NCBI RefSeq assembly: GCF_018918025.1
Contig: NZ_JAHLPT010000001.1
Coordinates: forward strand, 62,001 to 126,000
Reading direction: 5' to 3'
Source: Oscillibacter sp. MSJ-31
GTDB lineage: Bacteria > Bacillota > Clostridia > Oscillospirales > Oscillospiraceae
DNA: 64,000 bases
Position 1 is the stretch's first letter, and each line of letters begins with the position of its first letter. The notes under the pieces were generated by a model, which saw only the letters and a list, made by a program, of their open reading frames with translations, did not search any database and was not told where the DNA came from. This document shows, one piece after another, positions 8,119-16,422 of this stretch. Position numbers and translations under genes: made by a program.

Positions 8119-8829
8119 CTGGCAGAGCGTTTGCAGAAGCTGATCGCCGCGGCGGGGCTGTGCTCCCGCCGGACGGCGGAGGAATGGATCGCCGTGGGGC
8201 GCGTGCGCGTCAACGGAGAGACGGCGACGGTCGGACAGAACGCCGACCCGGAAACGGATACGATCTGCGTGGACGGCGTGCCGCTCACGCCGCCGGAGCG
8301 GAGGGTCTACCTGATGCTCAATAAGCCGCGCGGCTATGTCACCACGCTCAGCGACGAGCGGGGACGGCCCACGGCGGCGGAGCTGGTGGCGGACTGCGGG
8401 ACGCGCGTCTATCCGGTCGGGCGGCTGGACCTCGACAGCGAGGGACTGCTGCTCTTTACCAACGACGGGGCATGGATGCAGCGCATCCTGCACCCGAGCC
8501 ATGAGATCGAAAAGACTTATGAGGTCACGGTGGCGGGAGCGGTCGAGAACGCGGCGGCAGAGCTTGCCGCGGTGCGCTCCATCGACGGAGAGCCGATCGC
8601 GCCCGCGAGGGTGCGTCTGCTGCGAAAGGGGAAGGAAACAGCGGAGTTGTCCGTCACCATCCACGAGGGGAAAAACCGCCAGATCCGGCGGATGTGTGCA
8701 GCGGTCGGGCTGCACGTCAAGCGCCTGCGCCGCGTGCGGGAGCACACCCTATCGCTCGGCGCGCTGCCGGAGGGCGGCTGGCGCGAGCTGACCGCGGACG
8801 AGGTCCGCGCATTTGAGCAAGAGAAGTGA
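8119..8829 (+). CDS. rluB: Pseudouridine synthase, RsuA/RluB family
   Basis: Converts a specific uridine of rRNA to pseudouridine. Domain order is an N-terminal S4 RNA-binding domain ('RLQKLIAAAGLCSRRTAEEWI', first ~20 residues) and the RsuA catalytic domain with 'YPVGRLDLDSEGLLLFTNDG', whose GRLD Asp is the nucleophile, and 'GKNRQIRRMCAAVGLHVKRLRR'. The family start pattern (M-ERLQK) places initiation at a CTG at 8119, preceded by AGAGGTG, or at TTG 8131; no ATG exists in the right place. 236 residues, the normal length. Whether the target is 23S or 16S rRNA cannot be told. Confidence 0.88.
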   Translation: MAERLQKLIAAAGLCSRRTAEEWIAVGRVRVNGETATVGQNADPETDTICVDGVPLTPPERRVYLMLNKPRGYVTTLSDERGRPTAAELVADCGTRVYPVGRLDLDSEGLLLFTNDGAWMQRILHPSHEIEKTYEVTVAGAVENAAAELAAVRSIDGEPIAPARVRLLRKGKETAELSVTIHEGKNRQIRRMCAAVGLHVKRLRRVREHTLSLGALPEGGWRELTADEVRAFEQEK

Positions 8830-8840
8830 GGAAAACACCC

Positions 8841-9704
8841 ATGCCGAAGAACATTTTACATACCATCGAGAAGAACATGAGCAGCTTTTCCAAGGGGCAG
8901 AAGCTCATTGCCCGTTTTATACTGGAGGATTACGACAAGGCGGCGTTCATGACGGCCAGCAAGCTCGGCAAGACCGTGCAGGTGAGCGAGTCGACCGTGG
9001 TGCGTTTTGCGACGCAGCTCGGCTACGACGGCTACCCGAGTATGCAGCGAGCTTTGCAGGAGATGATCCGCGGCAAGCTCACGAGCATCCAGCGCATCAA
9101 GGCGTCGGAGGGGGAGCTGAGCGGCAGCGACCTGGTGACGAACGTGCTCCAGCGCGATATGGAAAAGATCCGTATGGCGATGGACCAGACCGACGGCTCG
9201 GAGTTCAGCCATGTGGTGGACATCATCGCGCAGGCGAAGCATATCTACATCGTGGGCTTCCGTTCCTCGTCGTTCCTGGCGGGCTATCTCAATTTCTATT
9301 TCCGCCTGATCTACGACAATGTGACGCAGGTGCAGGGCGGCGCCGCCGGCACCTTCGACCAGCTTTTCCGCGTGGGTCCCGGCGATGTGGTCATCGCCAT
9401 CTGCTTCCCGCGCTACTCCGAGCTGGCGCTCAAGACGGTGCAGTATGCCAAGGATCGGGGCGCGACCATCATCGGCGTGACCGACAGCGAGATGTCGCCG
9501 GTGTATCAGATGTCCTCCGGCTCGCTGCTGGTGCGCAACGAGATGATCTCGTTCGTGGACTCGCTCGCGGCGCCGATGAGTATGCTCAACGCATTGATCC
9601 TTGCCGCCGCGCACAAGCAGGGAACGGATATCTCCGCGACCTTCAACGAGCTGGAGCACGTCTGGGATCGCTTCGGCATTTTCGGGAAGGTCGAGGATGA
9701 ATAA
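8841..9704 (+). CDS. MurR/RpiR family transcriptional regulator
   Basis: 287-residue regulator with an N-terminal RpiR helix-turn-helix (about residues 1-77, 'LGKTVQVSESTVVRFATQLGYDGYPSMQ') and a C-terminal SIS sugar-phosphate-binding domain ('AKHIYIVGFRSSSFLAGYLNFYF', 'GDVVIAICFPRYS', 'GATIIGVTDSEMSPV'). ATG at 8841 has GAGGA 8 nt upstream; the in-frame GTG at 8826 would overlap the previous stop. The stop overlaps the next gene by 8 nt. The sugar-phosphate effector and targets are unknown; no sugar catabolic gene is adjacent. Confidence 0.88.
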   Translation: MPKNILHTIEKNMSSFSKGQKLIARFILEDYDKAAFMTASKLGKTVQVSESTVVRFATQLGYDGYPSMQRALQEMIRGKLTSIQRIKASEGELSGSDLVTNVLQRDMEKIRMAMDQTDGSEFSHVVDIIAQAKHIYIVGFRSSSFLAGYLNFYFRLIYDNVTQVQGGAAGTFDQLFRVGPGDVVIAICFPRYSELALKTVQYAKDRGATIIGVTDSEMSPVYQMSSGSLLVRNEMISFVDSLAAPMSMLNALILAAAHKQGTDISATFNELEHVWDRFGIFGKVEDE

Positions 9705-10935
9705 GCAGCTCACGGTGATCGGCGGCGGGGCCGCCGGAATGATGGCGGCGATCTGCGCGGCGCGCAGAGGAACAGCCGTCACGCTGCTCGAGCCGAACGA
9801 GCGGCTGGGCAAGAAGCTCAACATCACCGGCAAGGGCCGGTGCAATGTGACGAATGACGCGGGCTGTGAGGAGCTGCTGGCAAACGTGCCGCAAAACGGG
9901 CGGTTTCTGTATTCCGCGTTCTCCCGCTTCGACGGGCGCGGCACGATGGCGTTCTTTGAGGAGCTCGGCGTGCCGCTCAAGGTCGAGCGCGGGCGGCGCG
10001 TGTTCCCGGTGTCGGACCGCGCGTTCGATGTGTCCGCCGCGCTGGAGCGGGAGTTCAGACGGCTGCGCGTCACGCTTGTGCGCGACCGCGCGGTGTGCGT
10101 GCTGACGGACGAGACCGGCGCGGTGCGCGGCGTTAAGGGCGAGAAGGGTACATATCCCGCGCGGGCGGTCGTGCTGGCGACCGGCGGCGTGAGCTATCGG
10201 GGCACCGGCTCGACCGGCGAGGGGCATCGCATGGCGGCGATGCTCGGGCATACGGTCACGCCGCTCACAGGCTCGCTCGTGCCGCTGCGCGCGGACGGCT
10301 GCGCGGAGCTGCAGGGCTTGAGCCTGCGGAACGTGGGGCTGACGGTCTACGAGAACGGAAAGAGGATCTACACTGATTTCGGGGAGCTGCTCTTCACGCA
10401 TTTCGGCGTGTCCGGCCCGCTGGTGCTCTCGTCCTCGGCGCATATGCGGCACTTTGATAAAAAGAGCTATCGGCTGGAGCTTGACCTCAAGCCGGCGCTG
10501 GATGAGCAGCAGCTCGACAAGCGCCTGCTGTCGGATTTTCAGAAGCACGCGAACAGCGACTTCTGCAACGCGCTCGGCGAGCTTCTGCCGCAGAAGCTCA
10601 TTCCTGCGGCGGTGGAGCGCTCCGGCATCCCGCCGCACGAGAAGGTACACGATCTCACGCGCGAGCAGCGCGCCGCGCTGCGGACACTTTTGAAGCATTG
10701 GAGCATCGACGTTCTATCGCCCATGCCGGTGGAGAACGCCATCATCACCTCCGGCGGCGTCAAGGTCGGGGAGATCGACCCGAAAACGATGGCGTCGAAG
10801 AAGGTGCCGGGGCTGTATTTTGCCGGTGAGATCATTGACGTGGACGCCTATACGGGCGGCTTCAATCTGCAGATCGCGTGGGCGACCGGCAAGGCTGCCG
10901 GCGAAGCGGCAGCGGAGTATTTGACGGAGCAATAA
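9697..10935 (+). CDS. FAD-dependent oxidoreductase, BaiN/HI0933 family
   Basis: Flavoprotein of the BaiN/HI0933-like family, 412 residues. An N-terminal dinucleotide-binding loop 'VIGGGAAGMMAAICAARRG' binds FAD; 'NITGKGRCNVTND' and 'GVKVGEIDPKTMASKKVPGLYFAGEIIDVDAYTGGFNLQIAW' (C-terminal, abbreviated) are strong family signatures. Members are common upstream of cmk-plsC-ispH in Clostridia, as here; the physiological reaction is unsettled (some are bile-acid or quinone-like reductases). ATG overlaps the preceding regulator gene. Confidence 0.88.
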   Translation: MNKQLTVIGGGAAGMMAAICAARRGTAVTLLEPNERLGKKLNITGKGRCNVTNDAGCEELLANVPQNGRFLYSAFSRFDGRGTMAFFEELGVPLKVERGRRVFPVSDRAFDVSAALEREFRRLRVTLVRDRAVCVLTDETGAVRGVKGEKGTYPARAVVLATGGVSYRGTGSTGEGHRMAAMLGHTVTPLTGSLVPLRADGCAELQGLSLRNVGLTVYENGKRIYTDFGELLFTHFGVSGPLVLSSSAHMRHFDKKSYRLELDLKPALDEQQLDKRLLSDFQKHANSDFCNALGELLPQKLIPAAVERSGIPPHEKVHDLTREQRAALRTLLKHWSIDVLSPMPVENAIITSGGVKVGEIDPKTMASKKVPGLYFAGEIIDVDAYTGGFNLQIAWATGKAAGEAAAEYLTEQ

Positions 10936-10947
10936 AGGAAATATACT
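10921..10947 (+). promoter_or_regulatory. Possible promoter for cmk
   Basis: TTGACG (10921-10926) and TATACT (10942-10947) with a short 15-nt spacer, overlapping the end of the flavoprotein gene. Weak because of the spacer. Confidence 0.35.
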
Positions 10948-10976
10948 TTACACATAGAGTGAGGGAAAAGCAGACG

Positions 10977-11660
10977 ATGATACCCGAAAAGCACTTTGCC
11001 GTCGCGGTGGACGGCCCCTCCGGCGCGGGGAAAAGCACGCTGGCCAAGGCGATCGCGGCTAAGCTCGGCATTTTGTATGTGGATACCGGCGCGATCTACC
11101 GCACGATCGGCTACGCGGTGAAGCGGCGCGGCATTGAGCCGCGCGACGAAGCCGCTGTCCGCGCGATCCTGCCAGAGCTGGAGATCGGTATGCGCTATGA
11201 GGCGGACGGTGAGCAGCACATGCTGCTCAATGGACAGGACGTGACGCGCGAGATCCGGCTGCCGGAGATCTCCATGTACGCGAGCGCCGTGTCGGCGCTG
11301 CCGGCGGTGCGCGCGTTCCTGCTGGAAATGCAGCGCGATCTGGCGCGGAAGCACAGCGTCATTATGGACGGGCGTGACATCGGCACGGTGGTGCTGCCAG
11401 ACGCCGAGGTGAAGATCTTTCTGACGGCGTCCGCCGAGGTGCGCGCGCAGCGCCGCTGCCTCGAGCTGGAACAGCGCGGCACGCCGAAGCCCTACGACGA
11501 GGTGCTGCGTGAGCTCAATGAGCGGGACTACAACGACTCCCACCGCGCCGCCGCGCCGCTCCGGGCGGCGGAGGACGCAATGGTCGTCGATACCTCCGCG
11601 CTCGATTTCGACGCGAGCAGGGAAGCGCTGCTCGCCCTGATCCGGGAGAAGCTGCAATGA
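10977..11660 (+). CDS. cmk: Cytidylate kinase
   Basis: Phosphorylates CMP/dCMP to the diphosphates. The 227-residue protein has the P-loop 'VDGPSGAGKSTLAKAIA' at residues ~12-28, 'YVDTGAIYRTIGYAVKR', and 'VIMDGRDIGTVVLPDAEVKIFLTAS', all typical. An earlier in-frame start exists, but ATG at 10977 gives the usual length and follows GAGGG. Its stop overlaps the plsC start (ATGA), indicating translational coupling. Confidence 0.95.
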   Translation: MIPEKHFAVAVDGPSGAGKSTLAKAIAAKLGILYVDTGAIYRTIGYAVKRRGIEPRDEAAVRAILPELEIGMRYEADGEQHMLLNGQDVTREIRLPEISMYASAVSALPAVRAFLLEMQRDLARKHSVIMDGRDIGTVVLPDAEVKIFLTASAEVRAQRRCLELEQRGTPKPYDEVLRELNERDYNDSHRAAAPLRAAEDAMVVDTSALDFDASREALLALIREKLQ

Positions 11661-12283
11661 ACCATGTTTTTTTTGGCATCATCTGGGTGCTCGCGCAGAT
11701 ACTGCGGCTGCTGTACCGCATCGAGGTGAAGGGACTGGAGAACCTGCCGCGGAACGGCGTGCTGCTCTGCCCGAACCATGCGAGCGACCTCGACCCCGTG
11801 CTCATCGGCGTCTGCCTGCCGATCAACTACCGCCTGCATTTCATGGCGAAGGAGGAGCTGTTCCGGAACCGCCTGTTCGGCCGCATCCTCCGCGCGCTGG
11901 GGGCGTTTCCGGTCAACCGCGAGGGAGCGGACATCCAAGCGGTCAAGACCGCGATGAAGGTCATCCACGAGGGCGAGAATCTGCTCATTTTCCCGGAGGG
12001 AACGACCATTCACGATGGCGTGGGCTACCACGACGGTCTGCCGGCGCACGCCCATTCCGGCATCGCGATGATCGGCGTGCGCTCGGGCGCGACGCTCGTT
12101 CCGGTATTCGCGGACGGGAAGAAGAGAATGCTCCGCAAGACGACGATCATTTTCGGCGAGCCGTATGTGCCGCAGATCACGGGACGGCGCGGGACCTCCG
12201 AGGAGCTGCAGAAGGTCGCGGACGATGTGCTGCGCGAGGCGTATGCGCTCGGCGGTCAGGCGGTGGGAGGCGCGCCGCTGTGA
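11657..12283 (+). CDS. plsC: 1-acyl-sn-glycerol-3-phosphate acyltransferase
   Basis: Adds the second acyl chain to lysophosphatidate to give phosphatidate, the phospholipid precursor. The 208-residue protein has an N-terminal hydrophobic stretch, the catalytic NHxxxxD motif 'CPNHASDLDPV' near residue 36, the second motif 'GAFPVNREGADIQAVK', and 'LLIFPEGTT' (EGT motif) near residue 115. It overlaps cmk by 4 nt and ispH-rpsA by 4 nt, so the three are tightly coupled. Confidence 0.92.
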   Translation: MNHVFFGIIWVLAQILRLLYRIEVKGLENLPRNGVLLCPNHASDLDPVLIGVCLPINYRLHFMAKEELFRNRLFGRILRALGAFPVNREGADIQAVKTAMKVIHEGENLLIFPEGTTIHDGVGYHDGLPAHAHSGIAMIGVRSGATLVPVFADGKKRMLRKTTIIFGEPYVPQITGRRGTSEELQKVADDVLREAYALGGQAVGGAPL

Positions 12284-14226
12284 GGGTCATTCTTGCTAAG
12301 ACCGCAGGTTTCTGCTACGGCGTAGAGCGCGCGGTCGCGCTCGCGCACGAAACGGCCAAGGCGCATGGCGGCGCGATGCTCGGGAGCGTTATCCACAACG
12401 CCAATGTCGTCGCGGAGCTGGAGCGCGAGGGAATGCGTCTGATCGCGTCGCCCGGGGAGGCGGCAGCGGGGGAGACGGTGCTCATCCGCTCCCACGGCGA
12501 GAGCCGGGAGGTGCTGGAGGAGCTGCAGGCACGCGGCGCGGAGATCGTCAGCGCGACGTGCCCGAACGTGCGGCACATCCAAATACTTGTCACTGAGGCC
12601 GAGGCCGCGGGGCGGCAGGTCGTCATCATCGGCGAGCACGACCATCCCGAGGTGCAGGGCATCGCAAGCTGGTGCCGGGACGCAAGGATCTTCGGAAATG
12701 CCGAAGAAGTTGCAAATTGGGCGGAGGAAACGGCGGAAATTGCCGATTTGCCCATAACGATGGTCGCGCAGACCACCTGTATTCGTGCGCTTTGGGAAAG
12801 TTGCGTGAAATTTCTAAAAAAAGAGTGTACAAATCTGAAAATTGATGATACAATATGCAATGCTACGCAAAAGCGTCAATCGGAGGCGGCGGAGATCGCT
12901 TCTTCGGCGGACGTGATGGTGGTGGTCGGAGACCGGAAAAGCGCTAACACCAGACATTTGACGGGAATCTGCAAAGAGAACTGCACGCGCGTCTATCAGA
13001 TTGAGGACGCCGACGAGCTCTCGCCGGACATGTTTCATGGCTGTACTGTTGCGGGCCTGACGGCTGGTGCCTCCACTCCTGCGGGCATCATTAAGGAGGT
13101 ATATGCAACCATGACGGAAGAAATCAAGACCATTGAAGGTAACGAGACCTTCGAAGAAATGCTCGACAAATCTTTTAAGACTTTAAATACAGGAGATAAG
13201 GTGACCGGTATCGTCACGGCCATCGGTACGACCGAGATTCAGGTCGACCTGGGCTGCAAGCAGGCGGGCTATATTCCCGTCAGCGAGCTTTCCAGCGATC
13301 CCGACGCCAAGGTCGAGGACATCGTCCATGTCGGCGACGAGATCGAGACCTACATCGTCCGCGTCAACGACGTGGAGGGCTATGCCACCCTTTCCAAGAA
13401 GCGCCTCGACGCGGTCAAGGTCTGGGAGGACATCGAGAATGCCGTTGAGAACAAGACCGTTCTCGAGGGCATCGTCACCGAAGAAAACAAGGGCGGCATC
13501 GTCGTTTCCGTCAAGGGCGTGCGTGTGTTCGTTCCCGCTTCCCAGAGCGGTCTGCCCAAGGACAGCGATCTGAGCCAGCTCATCAAGCAGCGCGTTCAGC
13601 TCCGCATCACCGAGGTCAACCGTGCCCGCCGCCGTGTCGTCGGCTCCATCAAGGCCGTGCAGAACGAGGCCCGTGCGGCTGCGCAGGCTGAGATCTGGGC
13701 CAACATCGAGGTCGGCAAGCACTATGACGGCGTGGTCAAGTCCATGACCAGCTACGGCGTGTTCGTTGATATTGGCGGCGTGGACGGCATGGTTCACATC
13801 TCCGAGCTGAGCTGGAGCCGCATCAAGAATCCCGCCGAGGTCGTCTCTGTCGGCGATCATCTCGACGTGTACGTTCTCTCCTTCGATCCCGAGAAGCACA
13901 AGATCTCTCTCGGCGTGAAGGACCGCACCCAGAATCCCTGGGATGTGTTCATGAACACCTACAAGGTCGGCGACGTGGCCAACGTCCGCATCGTCAAGCT
14001 GATGACCTTCGGCGCGTTTGCTGAGGTCGTTCCCGGCGTGGATGGTCTGATCCACATTTCCCAGATCGCGGACCGCCGCATCGACAAGCCCTCCGACGTT
14101 CTGGCCGAAGGCGACAAGGTCGATGCGAAGATCATCGCCATCGACGAGGATAAGAAGAAGATCTCTCTGAGCATCCGTGCGCTGCTCACGCCCGCTGCGG
14201 AGGAAGAGACTCCCGTCGAGGAGTAA
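12280..14226 (+). CDS. ispH: Fusion: IspH (HMBPP reductase) + ribosomal protein S1
   Basis: 648-residue two-part protein. Residues 1-277 are IspH, the 4Fe-4S enzyme making IPP and DMAPP in the MEP pathway, with cluster cysteines C12 (GFCYGV), C94 (SATCPN) and C193 (TICNAT) and His residues at 39 and 120/122. From residue 278 come four S1/OB RNA-binding repeats (about 305-375, 390-455, 475-543, 560-628). Such IspH-S1 fusions are known in Clostridia. GTG start overlaps plsC. Inside, at the exact junction, is a perfect ribosome site and ATG (13111), and an AT-rich promoter-like patch lies at ~12826-12854. Ala codons are mainly GCG in the first half and GCC/GCT in the second, like rpsB and tsf. 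Confidence 0.96.
   Translation: MRVILAKTAGFCYGVERAVALAHETAKAHGGAMLGSVIHNANVVAELEREGMRLIASPGEAAAGETVLIRSHGESREVLEELQARGAEIVSATCPNVRHIQILVTEAEAAGRQVVIIGEHDHPEVQGIASWCRDARIFGNAEEVANWAEETAEIADLPITMVAQTTCIRALWESCVKFLKKECTNLKIDDTICNATQKRQSEAAEIASSADVMVVVGDRKSANTRHLTGICKENCTRVYQIEDADELSPDMFHGCTVAGLTAGASTPAGIIKEVYATMTEEIKTIEGNETFEEMLDKSFKTLNTGDKVTGIVTAIGTTEIQVDLGCKQAGYIPVSELSSDPDAKVEDIVHVGDEIETYIVRVNDVEGYATLSKKRLDAVKVWEDIENAVENKTVLEGIVTEENKGGIVVSVKGVRVFVPASQSGLPKDSDLSQLIKQRVQLRITEVNRARRRVVGSIKAVQNEARAAAQAEIWANIEVGKHYDGVVKSMTSYGVFVDIGGVDGMVHISELSWSRIKNPAEVVSVGDHLDVYVLSFDPEKHKISLGVKDRTQNPWDVFMNTYKVGDVANVRIVKLMTFGAFAEVVPGVDGLIHISQIADRRIDKPSDVLAEGDKVDAKIIAIDEDKKKISLSIRALLTPAAEEETPVEE
12826..12854 (+). 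promoter_or_regulatory. Possible internal promoter for the S1 part
   Basis: Within the IspH coding part: TGTACA (12826-12831, 4 of 6 matches to TTGACA), 17-nt spacer, extended -10 TG-A-TACAAT (12846-12854). It lies in an AT-rich patch (about 12780-12870) that contrasts with the surrounding GC-rich coding DNA, about 250 nt before the internal S1 start. Confidence 0.4.
13092..13113 (+). promoter_or_regulatory. rpsA: Internal ribosome binding site and ATG for S1
   Basis: TAAGGAGGT (13092-13100), a nine-base match to the anti-Shine-Dalgarno sequence, 10 nt before an in-frame ATG at 13111-13113 (codon 278). Translation from here would give a free four-repeat S1 protein of 371 residues. The KEV codons that form the site are usual at the end of IspH, so it may have arisen by chance and then been kept. 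Confidence 0.55.
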
Positions 14227-14240
14227 ATCCATACCGAATG

Positions 14241-14270
14241 AAAAAGGACAGGCTCTGCCTGTCCTTTTTT
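14241..14270 (+). terminator. Intrinsic terminator after ispH-rpsA
   Basis: AAAAAGGACAGGC / GCCTGTCCTTTTT stem with a TCT loop and T6 tail. Ends the long upstream operon. Confidence 0.93.
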
Positions 14271-14293
14271 CTGTCTTCTTTCGGAAATTAGGC

Positions 14294-14322
14294 TTTTCAA
14301 GCGGGGAGATGTGTGGTAGAAT
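14294..14322 (+). promoter_or_regulatory. Promoter for the CoA-transferase gene
   Basis: TTTTCA (14294-14299), 17-nt spacer, TAGAAT (14317-14322). The predicted start point (~14329) falls on the first base of the Rex-like operator. Confidence 0.65.
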
Positions 14323-14329
14323 ACTCCTG

Positions 14330-14347
14330 TTGACAAAGTTTTAACAA
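14330..14347 (+). promoter_or_regulatory. Rex-like operator (redox control of CoA-transferase)
   Basis: TTGACAA AGTT TTAACAA: an 18-bp imperfect inverted repeat matching the clostridial Rex consensus TTGTTAA-N4-TTAACAA in 12 of 14 defined positions (right half perfect). It covers the predicted transcription start, where a repressor would block initiation. Rex senses NADH/NAD+ and controls butyrate genes in clostridia; application here is inference from the site. Confidence 0.65.
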
Positions 14348-14384
14348 AACCCCTTTACCATATTCATTCAGGAGGAGACCAACG

Positions 14385-15725
14385 ATGAACGTTCAGGAAC
14401 TCTATCAGAAGAAGCTGACCACCGCCGCCGAGGCGGTCAAGGCCGTCAAGAGCGGCGACTGGGTCGATTACGGCTGGTGCACGAACCATCCCTACACGCT
14501 TGACAAGGCGCTTGCCGCCCGTCAGAGCGAGCTGCGCGACGTCAAGGTCCGCGGCGGCGTGACGATGTGGATGCCCGAGATCTGCAAGGCGGAGGACGCC
14601 GGCGAGCACTTTACATGGCATTCCTGGCATTGCAGCGGCATCGACCGCAAGATCATCGCCAAGGGCATGGGCTATTTCTCTCCCATGCGCTACAGCGAGT
14701 TGCCGCGCTTCTATCGCGACGGCAACGCCAAGGTGGATGTGGCGATGATCCAGGTCACGCCGATGGACAAGCACGGCAACTTCAGCTATGCGCTGGCCTG
14801 CTCGCATCTGGCGGATATGCTCGATAACGCCAAGATGGTCATCGTCGAGGTCAACGAGAATCTGCCGTGGGTCTACGGCCTGAACGGCTGCGAGATCAAC
14901 ATTGCCGACGTCGGTATGGTCGTTGAGGGCGAGAACCCGCCCGTGGCTCAGCTCGGCGCGGGCGGCGCACCGACCGAGGTAGACACCGCGGTGGCGAACC
15001 TCGTCGTGCCGCAGATCCCGAACGGTGCCTGCCTGCAGCTCGGCATCGGCGGTATGCCGAACACCATCGGCTCGATGATCGCGCAGTCCGACCTCAAGGA
15101 TCTCTCCGTTCACACCGAGATGTATGTGGACGGCTTTGTGGATATGGCGATGGCCGGCAAGATCACCGGCAAGCACAAGCAGCTCGACAAGGGCCGTCAG
15201 GTCTTCGCGTTTGCCGCCGGTACGCAGAAGCTCTATGATTACATGGACCGCAACCCGGACGTCATGGGCGCGCCGGTCGATTACACGAACGATGTTCATG
15301 TCATCTCGCAGATCGACAACTTCATTTCCATCAACAATGCCATCGACTGCGATCTCTTCGGTCAGGTCAACGCCGAATCCGCCGGCATCAAGCACATCTC
15401 CGGCACGGGCGGCCAGCTTGACTTCGCCATGGGTGCATATCTTTCCAAGGGCGGCAAGAGCTTCATCTGCATGTCCTCGACCGTCACCGGCAAGGACGGC
15501 ACGGTCAAGAGCCGCATCGTTCCCACGCTGACGCCCGGCTCCATCTGCACCGATCCGCGCTCCTGCACGCACTATATCGTCACCGAGTACGGCATGGTCA
15601 ACCTCAAGGGCCTGTCCACCTGGGAGCGCGCCGAGGCGCTGATCTCCGTGGCGCATCCCGACTTCCGCGAGCAGCTCATCGCCGACGCGGAGAAGATGCA
15701 CATCTGGCGCAGAAGCAACAAGTAA
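14385..15725 (+). CDS. but: Butyryl-CoA:acetate CoA-transferase family protein
   Basis: 446-residue CoA-transferase of the acetyl-CoA hydrolase/transferase family. In gut butyrate producers this enzyme swaps CoA from butyryl-CoA to acetate, releasing butyrate. The N-terminal '[10 protein letters not shown]', '[14 protein letters not shown]', '[15 protein letters not shown]', 'GQVNAESAG' (its Glu forms the glutamyl-CoA intermediate), 'SGTGGQLDF', and C-terminal '[23 protein letters not shown]' resemble But proteins of Roseburia/Faecalibacterium relatives. Related transferases using 4-hydroxybutyrate or propionate cannot be excluded. ATG follows AGGAGGAG. It is monocistronic, between two terminators, under a Rex-like operator. 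Confidence 0.87.
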   Translation: MNVQELYQKKLTTAAEAVKAVKSGDWVDYGWCTNHPYTLDKALAARQSELRDVKVRGGVTMWMPEICKAEDAGEHFTWHSWHCSGIDRKIIAKGMGYFSPMRYSELPRFYRDGNAKVDVAMIQVTPMDKHGNFSYALACSHLADMLDNAKMVIVEVNENLPWVYGLNGCEINIADVGMVVEGENPPVAQLGAGGAPTEVDTAVANLVVPQIPNGACLQLGIGGMPNTIGSMIAQSDLKDLSVHTEMYVDGFVDMAMAGKITGKHKQLDKGRQVFAFAAGTQKLYDYMDRNPDVMGAPVDYTNDVHVISQIDNFISINNAIDCDLFGQVNAESAGIKHISGTGGQLDFAMGAYLSKGGKSFICMSSTVTGKDGTVKSRIVPTLTPGSICTDPRSCTHYIVTEYGMVNLKGLSTWERAEALISVAHPDFREQLIADAEKMHIWRRSNK

Positions 15726-15742
15726 GCCTGCTGTTTGATACA

Positions 15743-15772
15743 AAAGGGCGGCCCGAAGGGGCCGTCCTTTTT
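15743..15772 (+). terminator. Intrinsic terminator after CoA-transferase
   Basis: 12-bp stem AAAGGGCGGCCC / GGGCCGTCCTTT (one G-T pair), GAAG loop, T-run. Ends the but transcript. Confidence 0.88.
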
Positions 15773-15825
15773 CCTGCCGTAGGTGCGGGATCGGGCGCGA
15801 TTTTTGAGCAGGAAGCAGAAAAAAC

Positions 15826-15854
15826 TTGAAAAATATTCGGACTTGAGCTATACT
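15826..15854 (+). promoter_or_regulatory. Sigma-A promoter for carD-ispD-ispF
   Basis: TTGAAA (15826-15831), 17-nt spacer, TATACT (15849-15854). The start near 15861 leaves a ~70-nt leader. Confidence 0.82.
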
Positions 15855-15930
15855 ATATACAGAGGGGAAATGACCCTTTTGCGGTTTTCTATGTTGTGTG
15901 ACTGAAAATTTTTGACAGGAGGCGGGCGTC

Positions 15931-16422
15931 ATGTTCTGCGTAGGGGATAAGATCGTGCATCCGATGCACGGAGCCGGTGTGATCGAAAGCATCGTGGACG
16001 AGAAGATCGGCAGGGACCTTGTCCGGTTTTATGTGTTCCGGATGCCTGTCTCCGGCCTGACGCTCAAGATTCCGACGGCGAACAGCGAGATGATTGGAGT
16101 CCGCGCAGTCTCGTCAGCAGAGACGATCGAGCGCGTGCTTGCGGAGCTCCCGAAGCTGAGCGTGGACATGACGACGAACTGGAACCACCGCTACCGCGAG
16201 AATATGGAGCGCATCAAGAGCGGCGACCTGCTGGAGGTCGCAGGCGTGATCAAGGCGCTGATGCACCGCGACGGCGAGCGCGGGCTCTCCACCGGCGAAC
16301 GCAAGATGCTGCACAACGCCAGACAGATCCTGCTTTCGGAGGTCGTGCTGGCCGAGGATGTGGAGTACGCCGACGCGGAGGCACGTGTCAATGCGGCCAT
16401 GATGGCGGAGGAGAGCGCATGA
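15931..16422 (+). CDS. CarD family RNA polymerase-binding regulator
   Basis: 163-residue protein with an N-terminal CarD/RID Tudor-like domain ('FCVGDKIVHPMHGAGVIESIVDEKI..DLVRFYVFRMP', residues 2-45) that binds the RNA polymerase beta subunit, and a C-terminal helical DNA-contacting part ('RYRENMERIKSGDLLEVAGVIKALMHRD', 'LSTGERKMLHNARQIL'). CarD-family proteins stabilise open promoter complexes. AGGAGG lies 9 nt before the ATG. It overlaps ispD by 4 nt; carD-ispD-ispF is a recurrent clostridial operon. Confidence 0.9.
   Translation: MFCVGDKIVHPMHGAGVIESIVDEKIGRDLVRFYVFRMPVSGLTLKIPTANSEMIGVRAVSSAETIERVLAELPKLSVDMTTNWNHRYRENMERIKSGDLLEVAGVIKALMHRDGERGLSTGERKMLHNARQILLSEVVLAEDVEYADAEARVNAAMMAEESA

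Noticed and set aside
14330-14358. TTGACA as -35 of a second promoter for the CoA-transferase
   Set aside because: No good -10 at 16-18 nt (CTTTAC or TTTACC only); the bases are better explained as the left half of the Rex-like site below the TAGAAT promoter.
14364-15992. 542-codon minus-strand frame
   Set aside because: Antisense of the CoA-transferase gene; composition bias only, crosses a promoter, operator and terminator.
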